Shown here in pieces: positions 1-8,490 of a stretch of 11,415 nt of DNA (position 1 is its first letter; each line of letters opens with the position of its first letter). The translations under genes and the position numbers were made by a program. Below the pieces are notes generated by a model. The model ran no database searches, was not told the origin of the DNA, and was given only the letters and a program-made list of their open reading frames with translations. Source of the DNA: an uncultured Clostridia bacterium (GTDB lineage Bacteria; Bacillota; Clostridia; JAAYHZ01). Location of the stretch: contig CALCRE010000132.1 in NCBI GenBank assembly GCA_937894465.1, positions 1 through 11,415 of the forward strand, written 5' to 3'.

Positions 1-1850
1 GTAGTGGTATATTTTTTGCATTACCGACTCAAGCCAGTGCTAATGGTCTGTTTTTACGAGTTTGTAATTGGATAGAAAAGTTGGGTGATGGTGTCTACCA
101 TTCAGTACAGCTAGCGCACGGGAAGGCGAACTTAAACGAGTTATATAATTCTATAGTTGATGCGACTAAAGAACAAGGTGGGTTTTGGGTAGGTGGTGAA
201 GAAAGTGAAGACACTGGTGATGATGCTATCATTGTTCATGAATGGTTTTCCGGGCGGAAAAAAGGTATCTTGGCGGACTTTGTAATAGGTACTATAGATC
301 AAGTCCTAATGGGTAGTCTGAAACAAAAGCATCTGGCATTACGTCATCTGGGACTTGTTAACAAAGTAGTGATTCTTGACGAATGTCATGCTTATGATGC
401 ATATATGAGCCAGTATCTGTACAAGGTTTTAAATTGGTTAGGTGCATACAATGTTCCTGTGATTGTTCTTTCCGCAACATTACCCGGTGACAAACGAAAG
501 AAGCTGATCGAATCTTATTTGAACCAAGAAGTTATGATTGAGCAAGAGTATGACCCTCTGTTTGATAATGAAAATCATAAAATCAAGTCGTTGCCTTCAT
601 GGGCTACAACTCTTGATTATCCAATCATTACATTGACAGATGGTTATAAAGTTATCCAAGAAAAGGTTCTTGGAAAACGACGTTCTATTAGTGTAACACT
701 GAATGTTTTATCGTCTGATGAACAAATAATAATGATTTTAGAAAGTCTTTTATCTGATGGTGGTTGTGCTGGAATAATCGTAAATACCGTAAAAAAGGCT
801 CAACAGATTGCATTTGTATTAAAAGAGCATTTTAGTGATGAATGTGTTTATCTGCTTCATTCTCGATTCATTGCTGCCGAACGTGCAAAAAAGGAAAAAG
901 AGTTGTTTGCAAGACTAGGTGCTAATGGCAAACGCCCTTATCGCTGTATCGTTGTCGGAACACAAATATTTGAACAAAGTTGTGACTTGGATTTTGATGT
1001 GTTAATTTCCGATATCTGTCCTATGGACTTACTGATTCAACGCATTGGAAGATTACATAGACATAATAGGAACAGACCGGACAAGTTACAAAATCCTGCT
1101 TGCTACATTTTAGGTATGAGTGAATCCGGATTTGATCGTGGTACTGAATTAATCTACGGAAAATATCTATTGATGAAAACACGAGCCTTGCTACCTTCTC
1201 AAATAAACATACCTGATGATATTCCATTGCTTGTTCAAGAGACATACTGTTCAGATGAACTGACAATGCCACAAGAGTTATGTGATGAATATGAAGAAGC
1301 GAAAAGTCTGCATGAAAGGCAAATAGCTAAAAAACAAACTAAAGCAATGGACTTTCAAATTTCGGATCCGTACAAAGGTTTAGGTGATTTAGTAGGATGG
1401 TTAGATTCTAGTATAACAGAAGATCCCTCCGGGAAGAGAGGTGAAGCAACTGTAAGGGATACATATGATTCGATCGAGGTTTTAGTTATACAACGCTGTA
1501 GTATAGGGTTCTATAAGATACCTTGGGGTACCGAATTTAGGAATATTAAAATTACTTCGGATATTCCGCCGGAACCGGAGCTTGCGAAAGCGATTGCAGA
1601 ATGCAGCATACAACTTCCTCACGAATTGTGTTGGGATATAGATAAGACAATTAAAGAACTGGAAATGATTTCGTTACATGAATTACGAGCTTGGCAGCAA
1701 TCCAGTTGGCTCAAAGGTGAGCTATTCTTGGTGCTAGATGATAAAAATAGTGCAGACCTTTGCGGATATCGTTTGCATTATGATCAGCTTTATGGATTAT
1801 TATCAAATAAAATTGAAGAAGGGGATGTGAATGCAGGAAAAGGAATTTAA
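1..1850 (+). CDS. cas3: Cas3 helicase-nuclease, C-terminal part (5' end outside window)
   Basis: Type I effector helicase-nuclease that Cascade recruits to unwind and degrade target DNA. The reading frame is open from base 3, so the TTG at 81 is an internal codon and the true start is off the left edge. Counting from base 3, about 615 residues are visible. Helicase motifs in order are motif Ia ALPTQASANG (residues 6-15), LAHGKA just after, the DEAD-box-type Walker B DECH (126-129), motif III SAT (157-159) and motif VI QRIGRLHRH (346-354). The N-terminal HD nuclease domain and Walker A are not in the window, so nuclease integrity cannot be judged. The E. coli protein is about 888 aa, so about 270 residues are probably missing. 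The remaining C-terminal part is collinear with the family and has no frameshift. Its end overlaps casA by 20 bp. The family is certain from motifs and context. Confidence 0.96.
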   Translation, partial: SGIFFALPTQASANGLFLRVCNWIEKLGDGVYHSVQLAHGKANLNELYNSIVDATKEQGGFWVGGEESEDTGDDAIIVHEWFSGRKKGILADFVIGTIDQVLMGSLKQKHLALRHLGLVNKVVILDECHAYDAYMSQYLYKVLNWLGAYNVPVIVLSATLPGDKRKKLIESYLNQEVMIEQEYDPLFDNENHKIKSLPSWATTLDYPIITLTDGYKVIQEKVLGKRRSISVTLNVLSSDEQIIMILESLLSDGGCAGIIVNTVKKAQQIAFVLKEHFSDECVYLLHSRFIAAERAKKEKELFARLGANGKRPYRCIVVGTQIFEQSCDLDFDVLISDICPMDLLIQRIGRLHRHNRNRPDKLQNPACYILGMSESGFDRGTELIYGKYLLMKTRALLPSQINIPDDIPLLVQETYCSDELTMPQELCDEYEEAKSLHERQIAKKQTKAMDFQISDPYKGLGDLVGWLDSSITEDPSGKRGEATVRDTYDSIEVLVIQRCSIGFYKIPWGTEFRNIKITSDIPPEPELAKAIAECSIQLPHELCWDIDKTIKELEMISLHELRAWQQSSWLKGELFLVLDDKNSADLCGYRLHYDQLYGLLSNKIEEGDVNAGKGI

Positions 1851-3453
1851 TCTATTGCACGAACCATGGATTTTGGTGTTAACTCAAGAAGGTGAAACAA
1901 AGGAAGAATCCCTACTATCAGTACTAGAACATGCACACGAGCTTCATTGTATTTCCGGAGAGCTACCAACTCAGGATGTCGCTATATTGAGACTATTATT
2001 GGCAGTGCTTTATGCGACGTTCACAAGAGTTGATGTGGAAGGAAATCGAGGAAAAATTACGAATGCCGCACAAGCTTTGGAGAGATGGCAAAGCTTATGG
2101 AAATTAAAAAAACTTCCAATTGAGCCGATAAAGGATCGCTTATCTTTATATGAGGAACGATTTTACCTTTTTCATCCTGAACGACCATTTTATCAAGTTG
2201 CAGGGTTACATGAGGCGAAAGGTAAGTATAATACAATTGCTCAAATAATTTCAGATGTACCGAGTAGAGTTGAACGTCGTTTTCTAAGTATGAAAAGTGG
2301 TAATGAAGCAGAGATGTTATCTTTTTCAGAAGCAACACGCTGGCTGATATCTTTGCAAGCTTGGGATTATGCAGGTAAAAAAGCAGCTGTTGTTAATGGT
2401 AACAAAGATGGTGGTGGTACAGGATGGTTAGGGAAAATTGGTGTTGTATATCCTGCATCTCAGACATTATTCTATACTTTGATGTTGAATTTTGTCATGC
2501 TTAAGTCGGATGGAAATCTCTTGCCTTACGGCTCTCCATCATGGGAAGATAATAATCCACCTATGCCCGGCAAGGTTGAACGTATTCCAGCAGGGTATTG
2601 TGATCTTCTGACATGGCAATCACGTCGTGTGCGCTTATTTGAGGATGAAAATTCTAATACAGTTAAGGGGGTTTTATATTCTTACGGTGACATATTCGAT
2701 AAAAATGACATGCTTATCGAACAGATGTCAGGATGGCATTTAAGTACTCAAGGTGATAGTAAGGGGCATTTTATACCTAACAAGCATCAAAAAGAGCGCG
2801 GCATGTGGCGTGATCTTGATGCAATCTTACCACAAGCTAGTAATAGTACTGATATAAATAATCATAGTCCTGGGGTTATCCAGTGGCTTGCTTTATTAAA
2901 AGAACGAGATTTGATTCTTGATGAGATGATTCAATTGTGCGCAATGGGATTCCATTATGGAGCAATGGATGCAAAGATTGAGGCAATGACTGCTGATATG
3001 CTTTCTATACATACAGAAGTCCTCACACAACTTGGTACCGATTGGGTCATTAGAATTACTAATATTCTACAATTAACGGAGAACTGTATCAAACAGCTTT
3101 CTTTACTTGCGTCTGATTTAGCGAGGGCTTGTGGAGACAGTGATAGTCAACAACATAAAGCCGGGGAAGGAAGCGGTAATGCTGCAAAGGCTGAAGCATA
3201 TTTTCAAATGGATTTACCGTTCCGAAAATGGCTGGCTGATATTAATCCGACGCAGTCAGATCCGGATAAGGTAGAGCTTGTTTGGATAGAAACAGTAAAA
3301 CAGATTCTTATGCAACTTGGAGAAGAGATGGTACATCGGTCGGGAGAAAAGGGTATAACCGGTCGTGTGGTCAACAAAAGACTCTATACTGCACCAAGCG
3401 CTTTGTTGAAGTTTCGTTCCAATGTGATACGAACATTAGAGAAAGGAGGTTAA
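1831..3453 (+). CDS. casA: Cascade large subunit CasA/Cse1 (Cas8e)
   Basis: Large subunit of the type I-E surveillance complex; in the family it reads the PAM, helps seed target binding and recruits Cas3. The 540-aa product is a little longer than E. coli CasA (502 aa). The N-terminus FNLLHEPWILV (residues 6-16) is the family hallmark. The body is followed by a largely helical C-terminal part (about 350-540) fitting the four-helix bundle. A polar, Gly/Ser/Lys-rich stretch at about 435-455 looks like a flexible loop and may explain part of the extra length. The ATG at 1831 follows AGAAGGGG and lies inside the last codons of cas3, implying translational coupling. casB begins 1 nt after the stop. 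Cse1 is poorly conserved in sequence, so the call rests on the N-terminal motif plus its position between cas3 and casB. Confidence 0.93.
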   Translation: MQEKEFNLLHEPWILVLTQEGETKEESLLSVLEHAHELHCISGELPTQDVAILRLLLAVLYATFTRVDVEGNRGKITNAAQALERWQSLWKLKKLPIEPIKDRLSLYEERFYLFHPERPFYQVAGLHEAKGKYNTIAQIISDVPSRVERRFLSMKSGNEAEMLSFSEATRWLISLQAWDYAGKKAAVVNGNKDGGGTGWLGKIGVVYPASQTLFYTLMLNFVMLKSDGNLLPYGSPSWEDNNPPMPGKVERIPAGYCDLLTWQSRRVRLFEDENSNTVKGVLYSYGDIFDKNDMLIEQMSGWHLSTQGDSKGHFIPNKHQKERGMWRDLDAILPQASNSTDINNHSPGVIQWLALLKERDLILDEMIQLCAMGFHYGAMDAKIEAMTADMLSIHTEVLTQLGTDWVIRITNILQLTENCIKQLSLLASDLARACGDSDSQQHKAGEGSGNAAKAEAYFQMDLPFRKWLADINPTQSDPDKVELVWIETVKQILMQLGEEMVHRSGEKGITGRVVNKRLYTAPSALLKFRSNVIRTLEKGG

Positions 3454-3454
3454 C

Positions 3455-4084
3455 ATGGAGGAAAACTGGAATCTGTCATACCGGATAAGGAAATTAACAG
3501 AGGAGAAGATCGGACGACTATTAATGGAAGATCCGTGGAGCCGTGCTATGTTAGCAAAACTAAGAAGAGGAATCGGAAAGCAACCGGGAGAACTACCGGA
3601 GCTATTAGAAATAGTGCTCAGTAATAATCCTGAAGATTTCTATGGTAAAGGTGATGAGATCAGTAAACCTGTTTGGGCTATTTATACTGCATTGACGTTA
3701 TTTGCACTACACCAGCAAGGTAAAGACCATCCAATGAGTAGTAACGGTAATGCGGAGACTAAAAAGCCGGGTAATTCTTTAGGGGCTGCTGTCGGATGCT
3801 TGGTAAAGAAAGGTGATGAGGATCGAGAGCTCGCTATAAAACGCCGCTTTGATGCAGTGGTAACAGCGAATGAATTTACTGAGTTTGCATACCATGCGCG
3901 AAGTATAATTCAATTGCTCAAAGCAGAGGATATTACTTTAGATTATCCGCGTTTAGCAGAAGACTGTTATTGGTACCAATTCGATGAAGTGAGAAATCAA
4001 ATCCGACTGCGTTGGGGCGAGGACTATTATCGCATAGCACAGAGGAGTGATCATAAAGAAAATGGAGGAGTACATAATGAGTAA
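3455..4084 (+). CDS. casB: Cascade small subunit CasB/Cse2 (Cas11)
   Basis: Small helical subunit, two copies of which line the belly of type I-E Cascade and stabilise the R-loop. The product is 209 aa, longer than E. coli Cse2 (160 aa). Family blocks are visible: LAKLRRGIGKQPGELPE (33-49), RRFDAVVTA (130-138), and the C-terminal IQLLKAEDITLDY...LAEDCYWYQF region (about 152-176), which matches the family's 'LDY..LA.DLY.WQ' signature. The extra length seems to lie partly in a Gly/Ser/Lys-rich loop near 88-110. AAAGGAGG sits directly upstream, overlapping the end of casA, with the ATG at 3455. Its own stop (4082-4084) lies 8 nt into cas7. No membrane or signal segment is seen. Identification is secure from motifs and order. 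Confidence 0.93.
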   Translation: MEENWNLSYRIRKLTEEKIGRLLMEDPWSRAMLAKLRRGIGKQPGELPELLEIVLSNNPEDFYGKGDEISKPVWAIYTALTLFALHQQGKDHPMSSNGNAETKKPGNSLGAAVGCLVKKGDEDRELAIKRRFDAVVTANEFTEFAYHARSIIQLLKAEDITLDYPRLAEDCYWYQFDEVRNQIRLRWGEDYYRIAQRSDHKENGGVHNE

Positions 4085-5162
4085 AATTAATAACCGGGTT
4101 TTTGTTGATATTCATGTTATCCAATCTCTGCCACCTAGTTGTGTCAACCGAGATGATACCGGTAGCCCAAAGACAGCTGTATATGGAGGCGTTCGTCGTG
4201 CAAGAGTATCATCCCAATCTTGGAAGCATGCTATGAGAGATATGTTTTCGAATTATTTTGATGAAAGTGAACTGGGTGAAAGAACCAAAAAAATCGTTGA
4301 GAAGGTCGCAGAACAGATTTGTCTTTTACGTGAATTTGATTGGGAAGAAGCTATGGCATTAGCTGAAAAAATCATTAACCAAGCTGGGGTCAGTACTAAA
4401 GACAAAGAGGCAAAAGCTCTCTTTTTTATGAGCAACAAACAAGCAGAGGCTTTAGCACACATGGCCATCTTGGATACTCTTCCAAGTAAAAAAGAAGTAC
4501 AAGGAGCGCTGAATGAAGGGATGGGTGTTGATATAGCACTATTTGGACGTATGGTAGCTGAGGATCCTGCATTGAACGCAGATGCATCTGCTCAGGTGGC
4601 TCATGCGATTTCTACACATAAGGTAGAAAATGAATACGACTACTTTACTGCCATGGATGATCGTTCAGCAGAAGATCAGGCAGGTGCAGGTATGATCGGT
4701 ACAATCGAATTTAATTCATCCACTCTGTATCGCTATGCGACTGTCGCTGCTCATGATTTAAAAAAGAACCTTGGAGATGTAGTGATCGCTTCGAAAGCAA
4801 TCAAGGAATTTTTGAGAGCTTTTATATGTTCTATGCCGAACGGTAAGAAGAATACATTTGCCAATAGCACTCCGCCCTATGCAGTAATGGTGGCTATTCG
4901 CCAAGATCAGCCTATAAACTTGGTAGGTGCTTTTGAAACACCGGTTAAGGTTAAGGAAGGTGGTTATCAGGGTAAGTCTGCAGTAGCATTGGCTAAGTAT
5001 GCGAAATATGTTTATGATCAGTACTTTGCTGCACCTAAATATTCTTTTGTAATATCTATGGACAACGAACTGGAAAGATTGGGTGAAGCGGTCGAACTGT
5101 CAGATCTTTTAGTCAATACAGAACAAGTAGTGTACAGTCTCTTGCTAGAAAACGAGGTTTGA
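4077..5162 (+). CDS. cas7e: Cascade backbone subunit Cas7e (CasC/Cse4)
   Basis: Backbone protein that polymerises (six copies in E. coli Cascade) along the crRNA and kinks it every six bases. The start is taken as the ATG at 4077 because GGAGGAG (4064-4070) lies 6 nt upstream; an in-frame ATG at 4047 is possible but has no comparable ribosome site. The chosen start gives 361 aa, almost the E. coli length (363). The N-terminal RRM-type strand and loop VFVDIHVIQSLPPS (8-21) lead into the strongly conserved NRDDTGSPK (24-32) and RRARVSSQSWKHAMR, which define the family. The gene overlaps casB by 8 nt, and its stop overlaps the cas5 upstream region. Nothing is truncated or frameshifted. Confidence 0.96.
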   Translation: MSKINNRVFVDIHVIQSLPPSCVNRDDTGSPKTAVYGGVRRARVSSQSWKHAMRDMFSNYFDESELGERTKKIVEKVAEQICLLREFDWEEAMALAEKIINQAGVSTKDKEAKALFFMSNKQAEALAHMAILDTLPSKKEVQGALNEGMGVDIALFGRMVAEDPALNADASAQVAHAISTHKVENEYDYFTAMDDRSAEDQAGAGMIGTIEFNSSTLYRYATVAAHDLKKNLGDVVIASKAIKEFLRAFICSMPNGKKNTFANSTPPYAVMVAIRQDQPINLVGAFETPVKVKEGGYQGKSAVALAKYAKYVYDQYFAAPKYSFVISMDNELERLGEAVELSDLLVNTEQVVYSLLLENEV

Positions 5163-5164
5163 GC

Positions 5165-5887
5165 ATGAGTACACTATTACTACGTTTAGCAGCACCTATG
5201 CAATCTTGGGGTGAAGCAAGCAAATTTGACACTCGTGATACTGCAAGAGAACCGACCAAAAGTGGTGTAATCGGCTTGATTGCTGCAGCACTCGGTTGTA
5301 GTCGAACAGACAGTGAAGAAAGCTCCAAGTGGCTTGCAAAATTGAAAGATTTAAACTTTGCAGTACGAGTTGATCAACCCGGGGTGTTGCTGCGAGATTA
5401 TCATACAGCAAAGAAACTTAAGGACAAGACCTCCTTTGTCACTGTGCGTTATTATTTAGCAGATGCAGTTTTTCTAGTCGGTTTGGAAGGAGAGGAAAGT
5501 CTCCTGATTAAGATTATGGAGGCGATACAAAATCCTGTTTTTCCCTTGTATCTAGGAAGACGATCCTGCTCTCCTACCGGTCGGGTGATTTTAGGTATAC
5601 GAGAACGGACACTTCAACAAGCTCTTGAGGAAGAACAATGGCAAGCTAGTGAGTGGTATCAAAGGAAAAAGTCATATCAAGCTAAGTTGACGATTGTTCG
5701 CGATGCAAAATCTAGCGAACAAGGTACATTTTTAAAAAAAGATTTGCCGATTTCTTTTGATCAACGCAATCGTCGCTATGGTTTTCGTTACGTGTCGGAT
5801 CAAGCCAATGCACTGTACATATCGACTCCTCAAAGTGTTGCAGAGGAGCCAACAGAGTGTGATGCAATGGCAGAATTGGAGGACTGA
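5165..5887 (+). CDS. cas5e: Cascade subunit Cas5e (CasD)
   Basis: Cas5 caps the Cascade backbone and holds the 8-nt 5' handle of the crRNA. The ATG at 5165 is preferred over a TTG at 5159, because GAGG at 5154-5157 is 7 nt from the ATG but only 1 nt from the TTG. The product is 240 aa (E. coli 224). The N-terminus LLLRLAAPMQSWGEASKFDT (4-23) followed by REPTKSGVIGLIAAALGC (28-45) is a near-consensus Cas5e signature, and LYLGRRSCSPTGRV (128-141) is the second conserved block, containing the glycine-rich segment. The start lies 2 nt after the cas7 stop, and cas6e follows 5 nt after its own stop. The C-terminal tail is acidic. Identification is secure. Confidence 0.96.
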   Translation: MSTLLLRLAAPMQSWGEASKFDTRDTAREPTKSGVIGLIAAALGCSRTDSEESSKWLAKLKDLNFAVRVDQPGVLLRDYHTAKKLKDKTSFVTVRYYLADAVFLVGLEGEESLLIKIMEAIQNPVFPLYLGRRSCSPTGRVILGIRERTLQQALEEEQWQASEWYQRKKSYQAKLTIVRDAKSSEQGTFLKKDLPISFDQRNRRYGFRYVSDQANALYISTPQSVAEEPTECDAMAELED

Positions 5888-5892
5888 TTGAA

Positions 5893-6555
5893 ATGTATTT
5901 GTCTAGAATTGCGTTAAACACAAACAGAAAAGATACCATGGCAGCATTGGCTTCGCCTCAGAAACTACATGCGGCTGTGGAAAGTAGCTTTCCTCCCAGT
6001 TATGAAAAAACAAACCGAAATCTTTGGCGCATAGATCGGTTAAACAATAATATTTATTTGCTTGTTCTTAGTGCTAAAAAACCTGATTTTTTACATATAA
6101 TAGACCAGTTTGGCTGGCCTGGTGCTGAGCAAAAGTGGGAAGCCAAAGATTATACTACTTTACTGGGGCAGATAAAAGAAGGTCAAACATGGCAGTTTCG
6201 GTTACGAGCAAATCCGGTGCATTGCGTAATAAAGAATGATGATACGCAGAAACAAGAAGAAAAGCAAAGAGGTAAGATATATGCTCATGTTACAGTAGAG
6301 CAGCAAAGCAAATGGTTGCTAGATCGTGGAGAAAGATATGGATTTAAGTTAAATATTGATTCATTTCGCGTTGTCCAACGAGACATAAAGAGGTTTAAAC
6401 GTAATAATGTTTTTATAACATTGAGTATAGTTACGTATGAAGGTATCTTGGAGGTTACAGATGCAGCATTGCTTCGAAGTACATTAACTAATGGCGTAGG
6501 TCGAGCAAAGGCATACGGATGCGGTTTACTGACGATAGGTAAGGTGTTGGCATGA
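5893..6555 (+). CDS. cas6e: CRISPR RNA endonuclease Cas6e (CasE/Cse3)
   Basis: Metal-independent endoribonuclease that cuts each repeat transcript at the 3' base of its hairpin and stays bound as the Cascade head. The product is 220 aa (E. coli 199). Family features are the N-terminal MYLSRI, KLH with His26 at the place of catalytic His20 of E. coli CasE, RLRANP (103-108), and the C-terminal glycine-rich loop GVGRAKAYGCGLLTI (201-215). A charged segment (QKQEEKQRGK, about 119-128) sits where E. coli has a similar basic loop. GGAGG at 5878-5882 lies 10 nt before the ATG. The gene is coupled to cas1 by an ATGA overlap. Its substrate is the adjacent array hairpin, CCCCGC-GTAT-GCGGGG. The role of His26 is inferred by alignment by eye. 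Confidence 0.95.
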   Translation: MYLSRIALNTNRKDTMAALASPQKLHAAVESSFPPSYEKTNRNLWRIDRLNNNIYLLVLSAKKPDFLHIIDQFGWPGAEQKWEAKDYTTLLGQIKEGQTWQFRLRANPVHCVIKNDDTQKQEEKQRGKIYAHVTVEQQSKWLLDRGERYGFKLNIDSFRVVQRDIKRFKRNNVFITLSIVTYEGILEVTDAALLRSTLTNGVGRAKAYGCGLLTIGKVLA

Positions 6556-7574
6556 GCGGTAGCAGCGGGAAAGCAAAGCCTAATATTCAAGCTTTACCTA
6601 TTATAAAAGAGCGAATCTCCTTCTTGTATCTAGAACGTTGTTTGGTTAATCGTCAGGACAATGCTATTACAGTAACAGATATTCGTGGTACGGTGTATGT
6701 CCCCGCTGCAGCACTTTGTGTCATCATGCTCGGGCCAGGCACTAATATCACGCACCGTGCCATGGAGCTCATTGGTGATACAGGTGCCAGTGTATTATGG
6801 ATCGGTGAACATGGAGTGCGTTATTATGCTCATGGGCGACCTTTGACGCATTCAGCACGCTTGTTGATACAACAAGCAGAACTGGTTTCGAATACTCGTA
6901 GCCGTTTGGCTGTTGCTCGTCGTATGTATTCCATGCGTTTTGAAGGTGAAGATGTCTCTAAGATGAGCATGCAACAATTACGAGGAAGAGAAGGATCTAG
7001 GATTCGTGCTGTTTATCGTGAAGCGTCTAATAAAACAGGAGTTCCATGGAACAAGCGAGAGTACGACCCAAATAATTTTACAGCAAGTGATCCTGTTAAC
7101 ATGTCTCTGTCTTCCGCACATGCTTGCCTTTATGGTGTAGCGCATAGTGTTATTGTTGCATTGGGGTGTTCCCCAGGTCTTGGTTTCGTCCATGCAGGAC
7201 ATGAGAGATCATTTGTTTATGATATTGCTGATCTCTATAAGGCAGAGATAACCATACCTATAGCATTTAAGGTTGCAGCACAACAACCGGAAGATATTGG
7301 CGCGGTGACTAGACGTGCTGTTCGTGATGCTATATCTGATGGTAGGATTTTAGAACGCATGGTAAAGGATATTCGTGAGCTGATTCTAGGATTTTCTGAA
7401 GATGGTTCATCTTTGGATGTTCCGGAAATTGAAACTAATATTATAAGACTATGGGATGAAAAGAATGGTTTTGTGAAAAATGCAGTTTCTTATGGAAAAG
7501 AGTTGGATGATATGGAATCCGAGATCATAGATTTTATTGAAGGTTACGGTACATTAGTTGAGGAAGAGACATGA
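6552..7574 (+). CDS. cas1: CRISPR integrase Cas1 (type I-E)
   Basis: Catalytic subunit of the spacer integrase; with Cas2 it joins prespacer DNA to the leader-proximal repeat. The product is 340 aa (E. coli 305), mostly because of a longer acidic C-terminal tail. The catalytic triad is visible and evenly offset by six residues from E. coli: Glu147 in LRGREGSR, His214 in GFVHAGH, and Asp227 in the motif SFVYDIADLYK (220-230), where Asp224 is also conserved. The N-terminal beta-domain contains ISFLYLERCLVNRQDNAI, which is typical of Cas1e. The ATG overlaps the cas6e stop (ATGA), and cas2 begins with another ATGA overlap. All catalytic residues are present, so adaptation should be active, subject to the rest of the cell. 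Confidence 0.97.
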   Translation: MSGSSGKAKPNIQALPIIKERISFLYLERCLVNRQDNAITVTDIRGTVYVPAAALCVIMLGPGTNITHRAMELIGDTGASVLWIGEHGVRYYAHGRPLTHSARLLIQQAELVSNTRSRLAVARRMYSMRFEGEDVSKMSMQQLRGREGSRIRAVYREASNKTGVPWNKREYDPNNFTASDPVNMSLSSAHACLYGVAHSVIVALGCSPGLGFVHAGHERSFVYDIADLYKAEITIPIAFKVAAQQPEDIGAVTRRAVRDAISDGRILERMVKDIRELILGFSEDGSSLDVPEIETNIIRLWDEKNGFVKNAVSYGKELDDMESEIIDFIEGYGTLVEEET

Positions 7575-8455
7575 TAGTCATATCTATGACGGATTGCCCT
7601 GTCAGTCTGCGTGGTGATCTTACAAAATGGTTGATGGAAATAAGCGCAGGAGTATTTGTCGGGCAAGTAAGTGCACGAGTTCGAGATCAACTATGGGAAC
7701 ATATCAAAAAATCGGCTAAGAATGGTAAAGTAACAATGGTATTCAATACTAATAATGAGCAGCGATTGGATTTCCGTGTTCATAATAACACATGGGAACC
7801 TATTGATTTTGATGGTATAAAATTGATGCTACGGCCTAGCCCTTCTCGAGTCAAGCAACTAGGTGAGCTTCGTTTAGGCTATAGTAAAGCAAGCAAAAGA
7901 CAGATAGCAAAACAAGTTGCGAATAAACAAAGTTCTAAATATCCTAGTACGTATGTAGTAGTGGATGTTGAAACAAGTGGACTTAATCCGGAAGAACATA
8001 AAATAATTGAGATAGGAGCAATTCTTGTTGAAGATCATTGCATTGTAGAACGATTTTCTTTACTTGTTCGACTTGAGGATGCTATTTCAACACAAATAGA
8101 AGAGTTGACAGGCATTTCAAACGATTTATTACATAGAGAAGGTCTTGATATTGAAACTGTCTTAAATAAATTTATTACATTTTTACGTGATTTACCCATG
8201 GTATCTCATAATGCCGATTTCGACAATTGTTTTCTTCGCAAAGCATGCAACGATCACAATATTCCATATATCAGCGATAGAAGCATCGACACACTGACTC
8301 TTGCCCGAAGGAAAATTAGGCAGATTGAGAATTTTAAGTTGTATACGTTAGCAAATCATTTTGGAATTGCGATTACAAAAACACATCGAAGCATTGATGA
8401 TTGCGAACTCACCTATCAAATCTATGAGAAACTCATTAATTTAGACAACTCTTAA
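7571..8455 (+). CDS. cas2: Cas2 fused to a DnaQ-like DEDDh 3'-5' exonuclease domain
   Basis: Adaptation protein of 294 aa, about three times E. coli Cas2 (94 aa). Residues 1 to about 90 are a Cas2e/CasB-type ferredoxin fold (MIVISMTDCP at the start, SAGVFVGQVSARVRDQLWEH at 25-44). A basic linker rich in Lys and Gln follows (about 91-126). Residues about 127-292 form a DEDDh exonuclease: Asp132 and Glu134 in VVVDVETSG, Asp216 in SHNADFDN, His272 and Asp277 in HRSIDDCE. All five expected active-site residues are present. Natural Cas2-DnaQ fusions are known in type I-E loci of Streptococcus thermophilus and Megasphaera relatives, where the exonuclease trims prespacer overhangs before integration. 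The ATG overlaps the cas1 stop, with GAGGAAGAG upstream. The array starts 35 bp after the stop, so leader and promoter elements may lie inside this coding region. Confidence 0.96.
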   Translation: MIVISMTDCPVSLRGDLTKWLMEISAGVFVGQVSARVRDQLWEHIKKSAKNGKVTMVFNTNNEQRLDFRVHNNTWEPIDFDGIKLMLRPSPSRVKQLGELRLGYSKASKRQIAKQVANKQSSKYPSTYVVVDVETSGLNPEEHKIIEIGAILVEDHCIVERFSLLVRLEDAISTQIEELTGISNDLLHREGLDIETVLNKFITFLRDLPMVSHNADFDNCFLRKACNDHNIPYISDRSIDTLTLARRKIRQIENFKLYTLANHFGIAITKTHRSIDDCELTYQIYEKLINLDNS

Positions 8456-8490
8456 AAATGAAACTCGCCATGCAAGCGAGTTTTCTTAGT
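8456..8490 (+). promoter_or_regulatory. Very short CRISPR leader between cas2 and the first repeat
   Basis: The array orientation (GTGTTCC at the 5' side of each repeat, 8-nt handle at the 3' side) places the leader on the cas2 side. Only 35 bp separate the cas2 stop from repeat 1, and most of that is a stem-loop, so the functional leader probably extends into the 3' end of cas2. No clear IHF-like site or strong promoter is seen here. The nearest candidate within cas2 (TTGCGA at 8401, TATGAG at 8423, spacing 16) is weak. The junction with repeat 1 reads TTAGT-GTGTTCC. Confidence 0.6.
8461..8487 (+). terminator. Stem-loop with T-rich tail: cas operon terminator and/or leader hairpin
   Basis: AAACTCGC (8461-8468) pairs perfectly with GCGAGTTT (8476-8483) around the loop CATGCAA. 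TTTTCTT runs across the end of the stem. An A-rich run precedes the stem, so it could also work weakly in the other direction. This is the usual shape of a rho-independent terminator and would separate cas mRNA from pre-crRNA. Because it also occupies the leader position, it may have a role in integrase recognition, which the sequence alone cannot settle. Confidence 0.6.

Noticed and set aside
81..83. TTG as the cas3 start.
   Set aside because: The frame is open to the left edge and encodes the helicase motif ALPTQASANG upstream of it, so this is an internal codon.
4047..4076. Upstream ATG for cas7e adding ten residues.
   Set aside because: GGAGGAG sits 6 nt before the ATG at 4077, and that start gives the usual family length. 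No comparable ribosome site precedes 4047.
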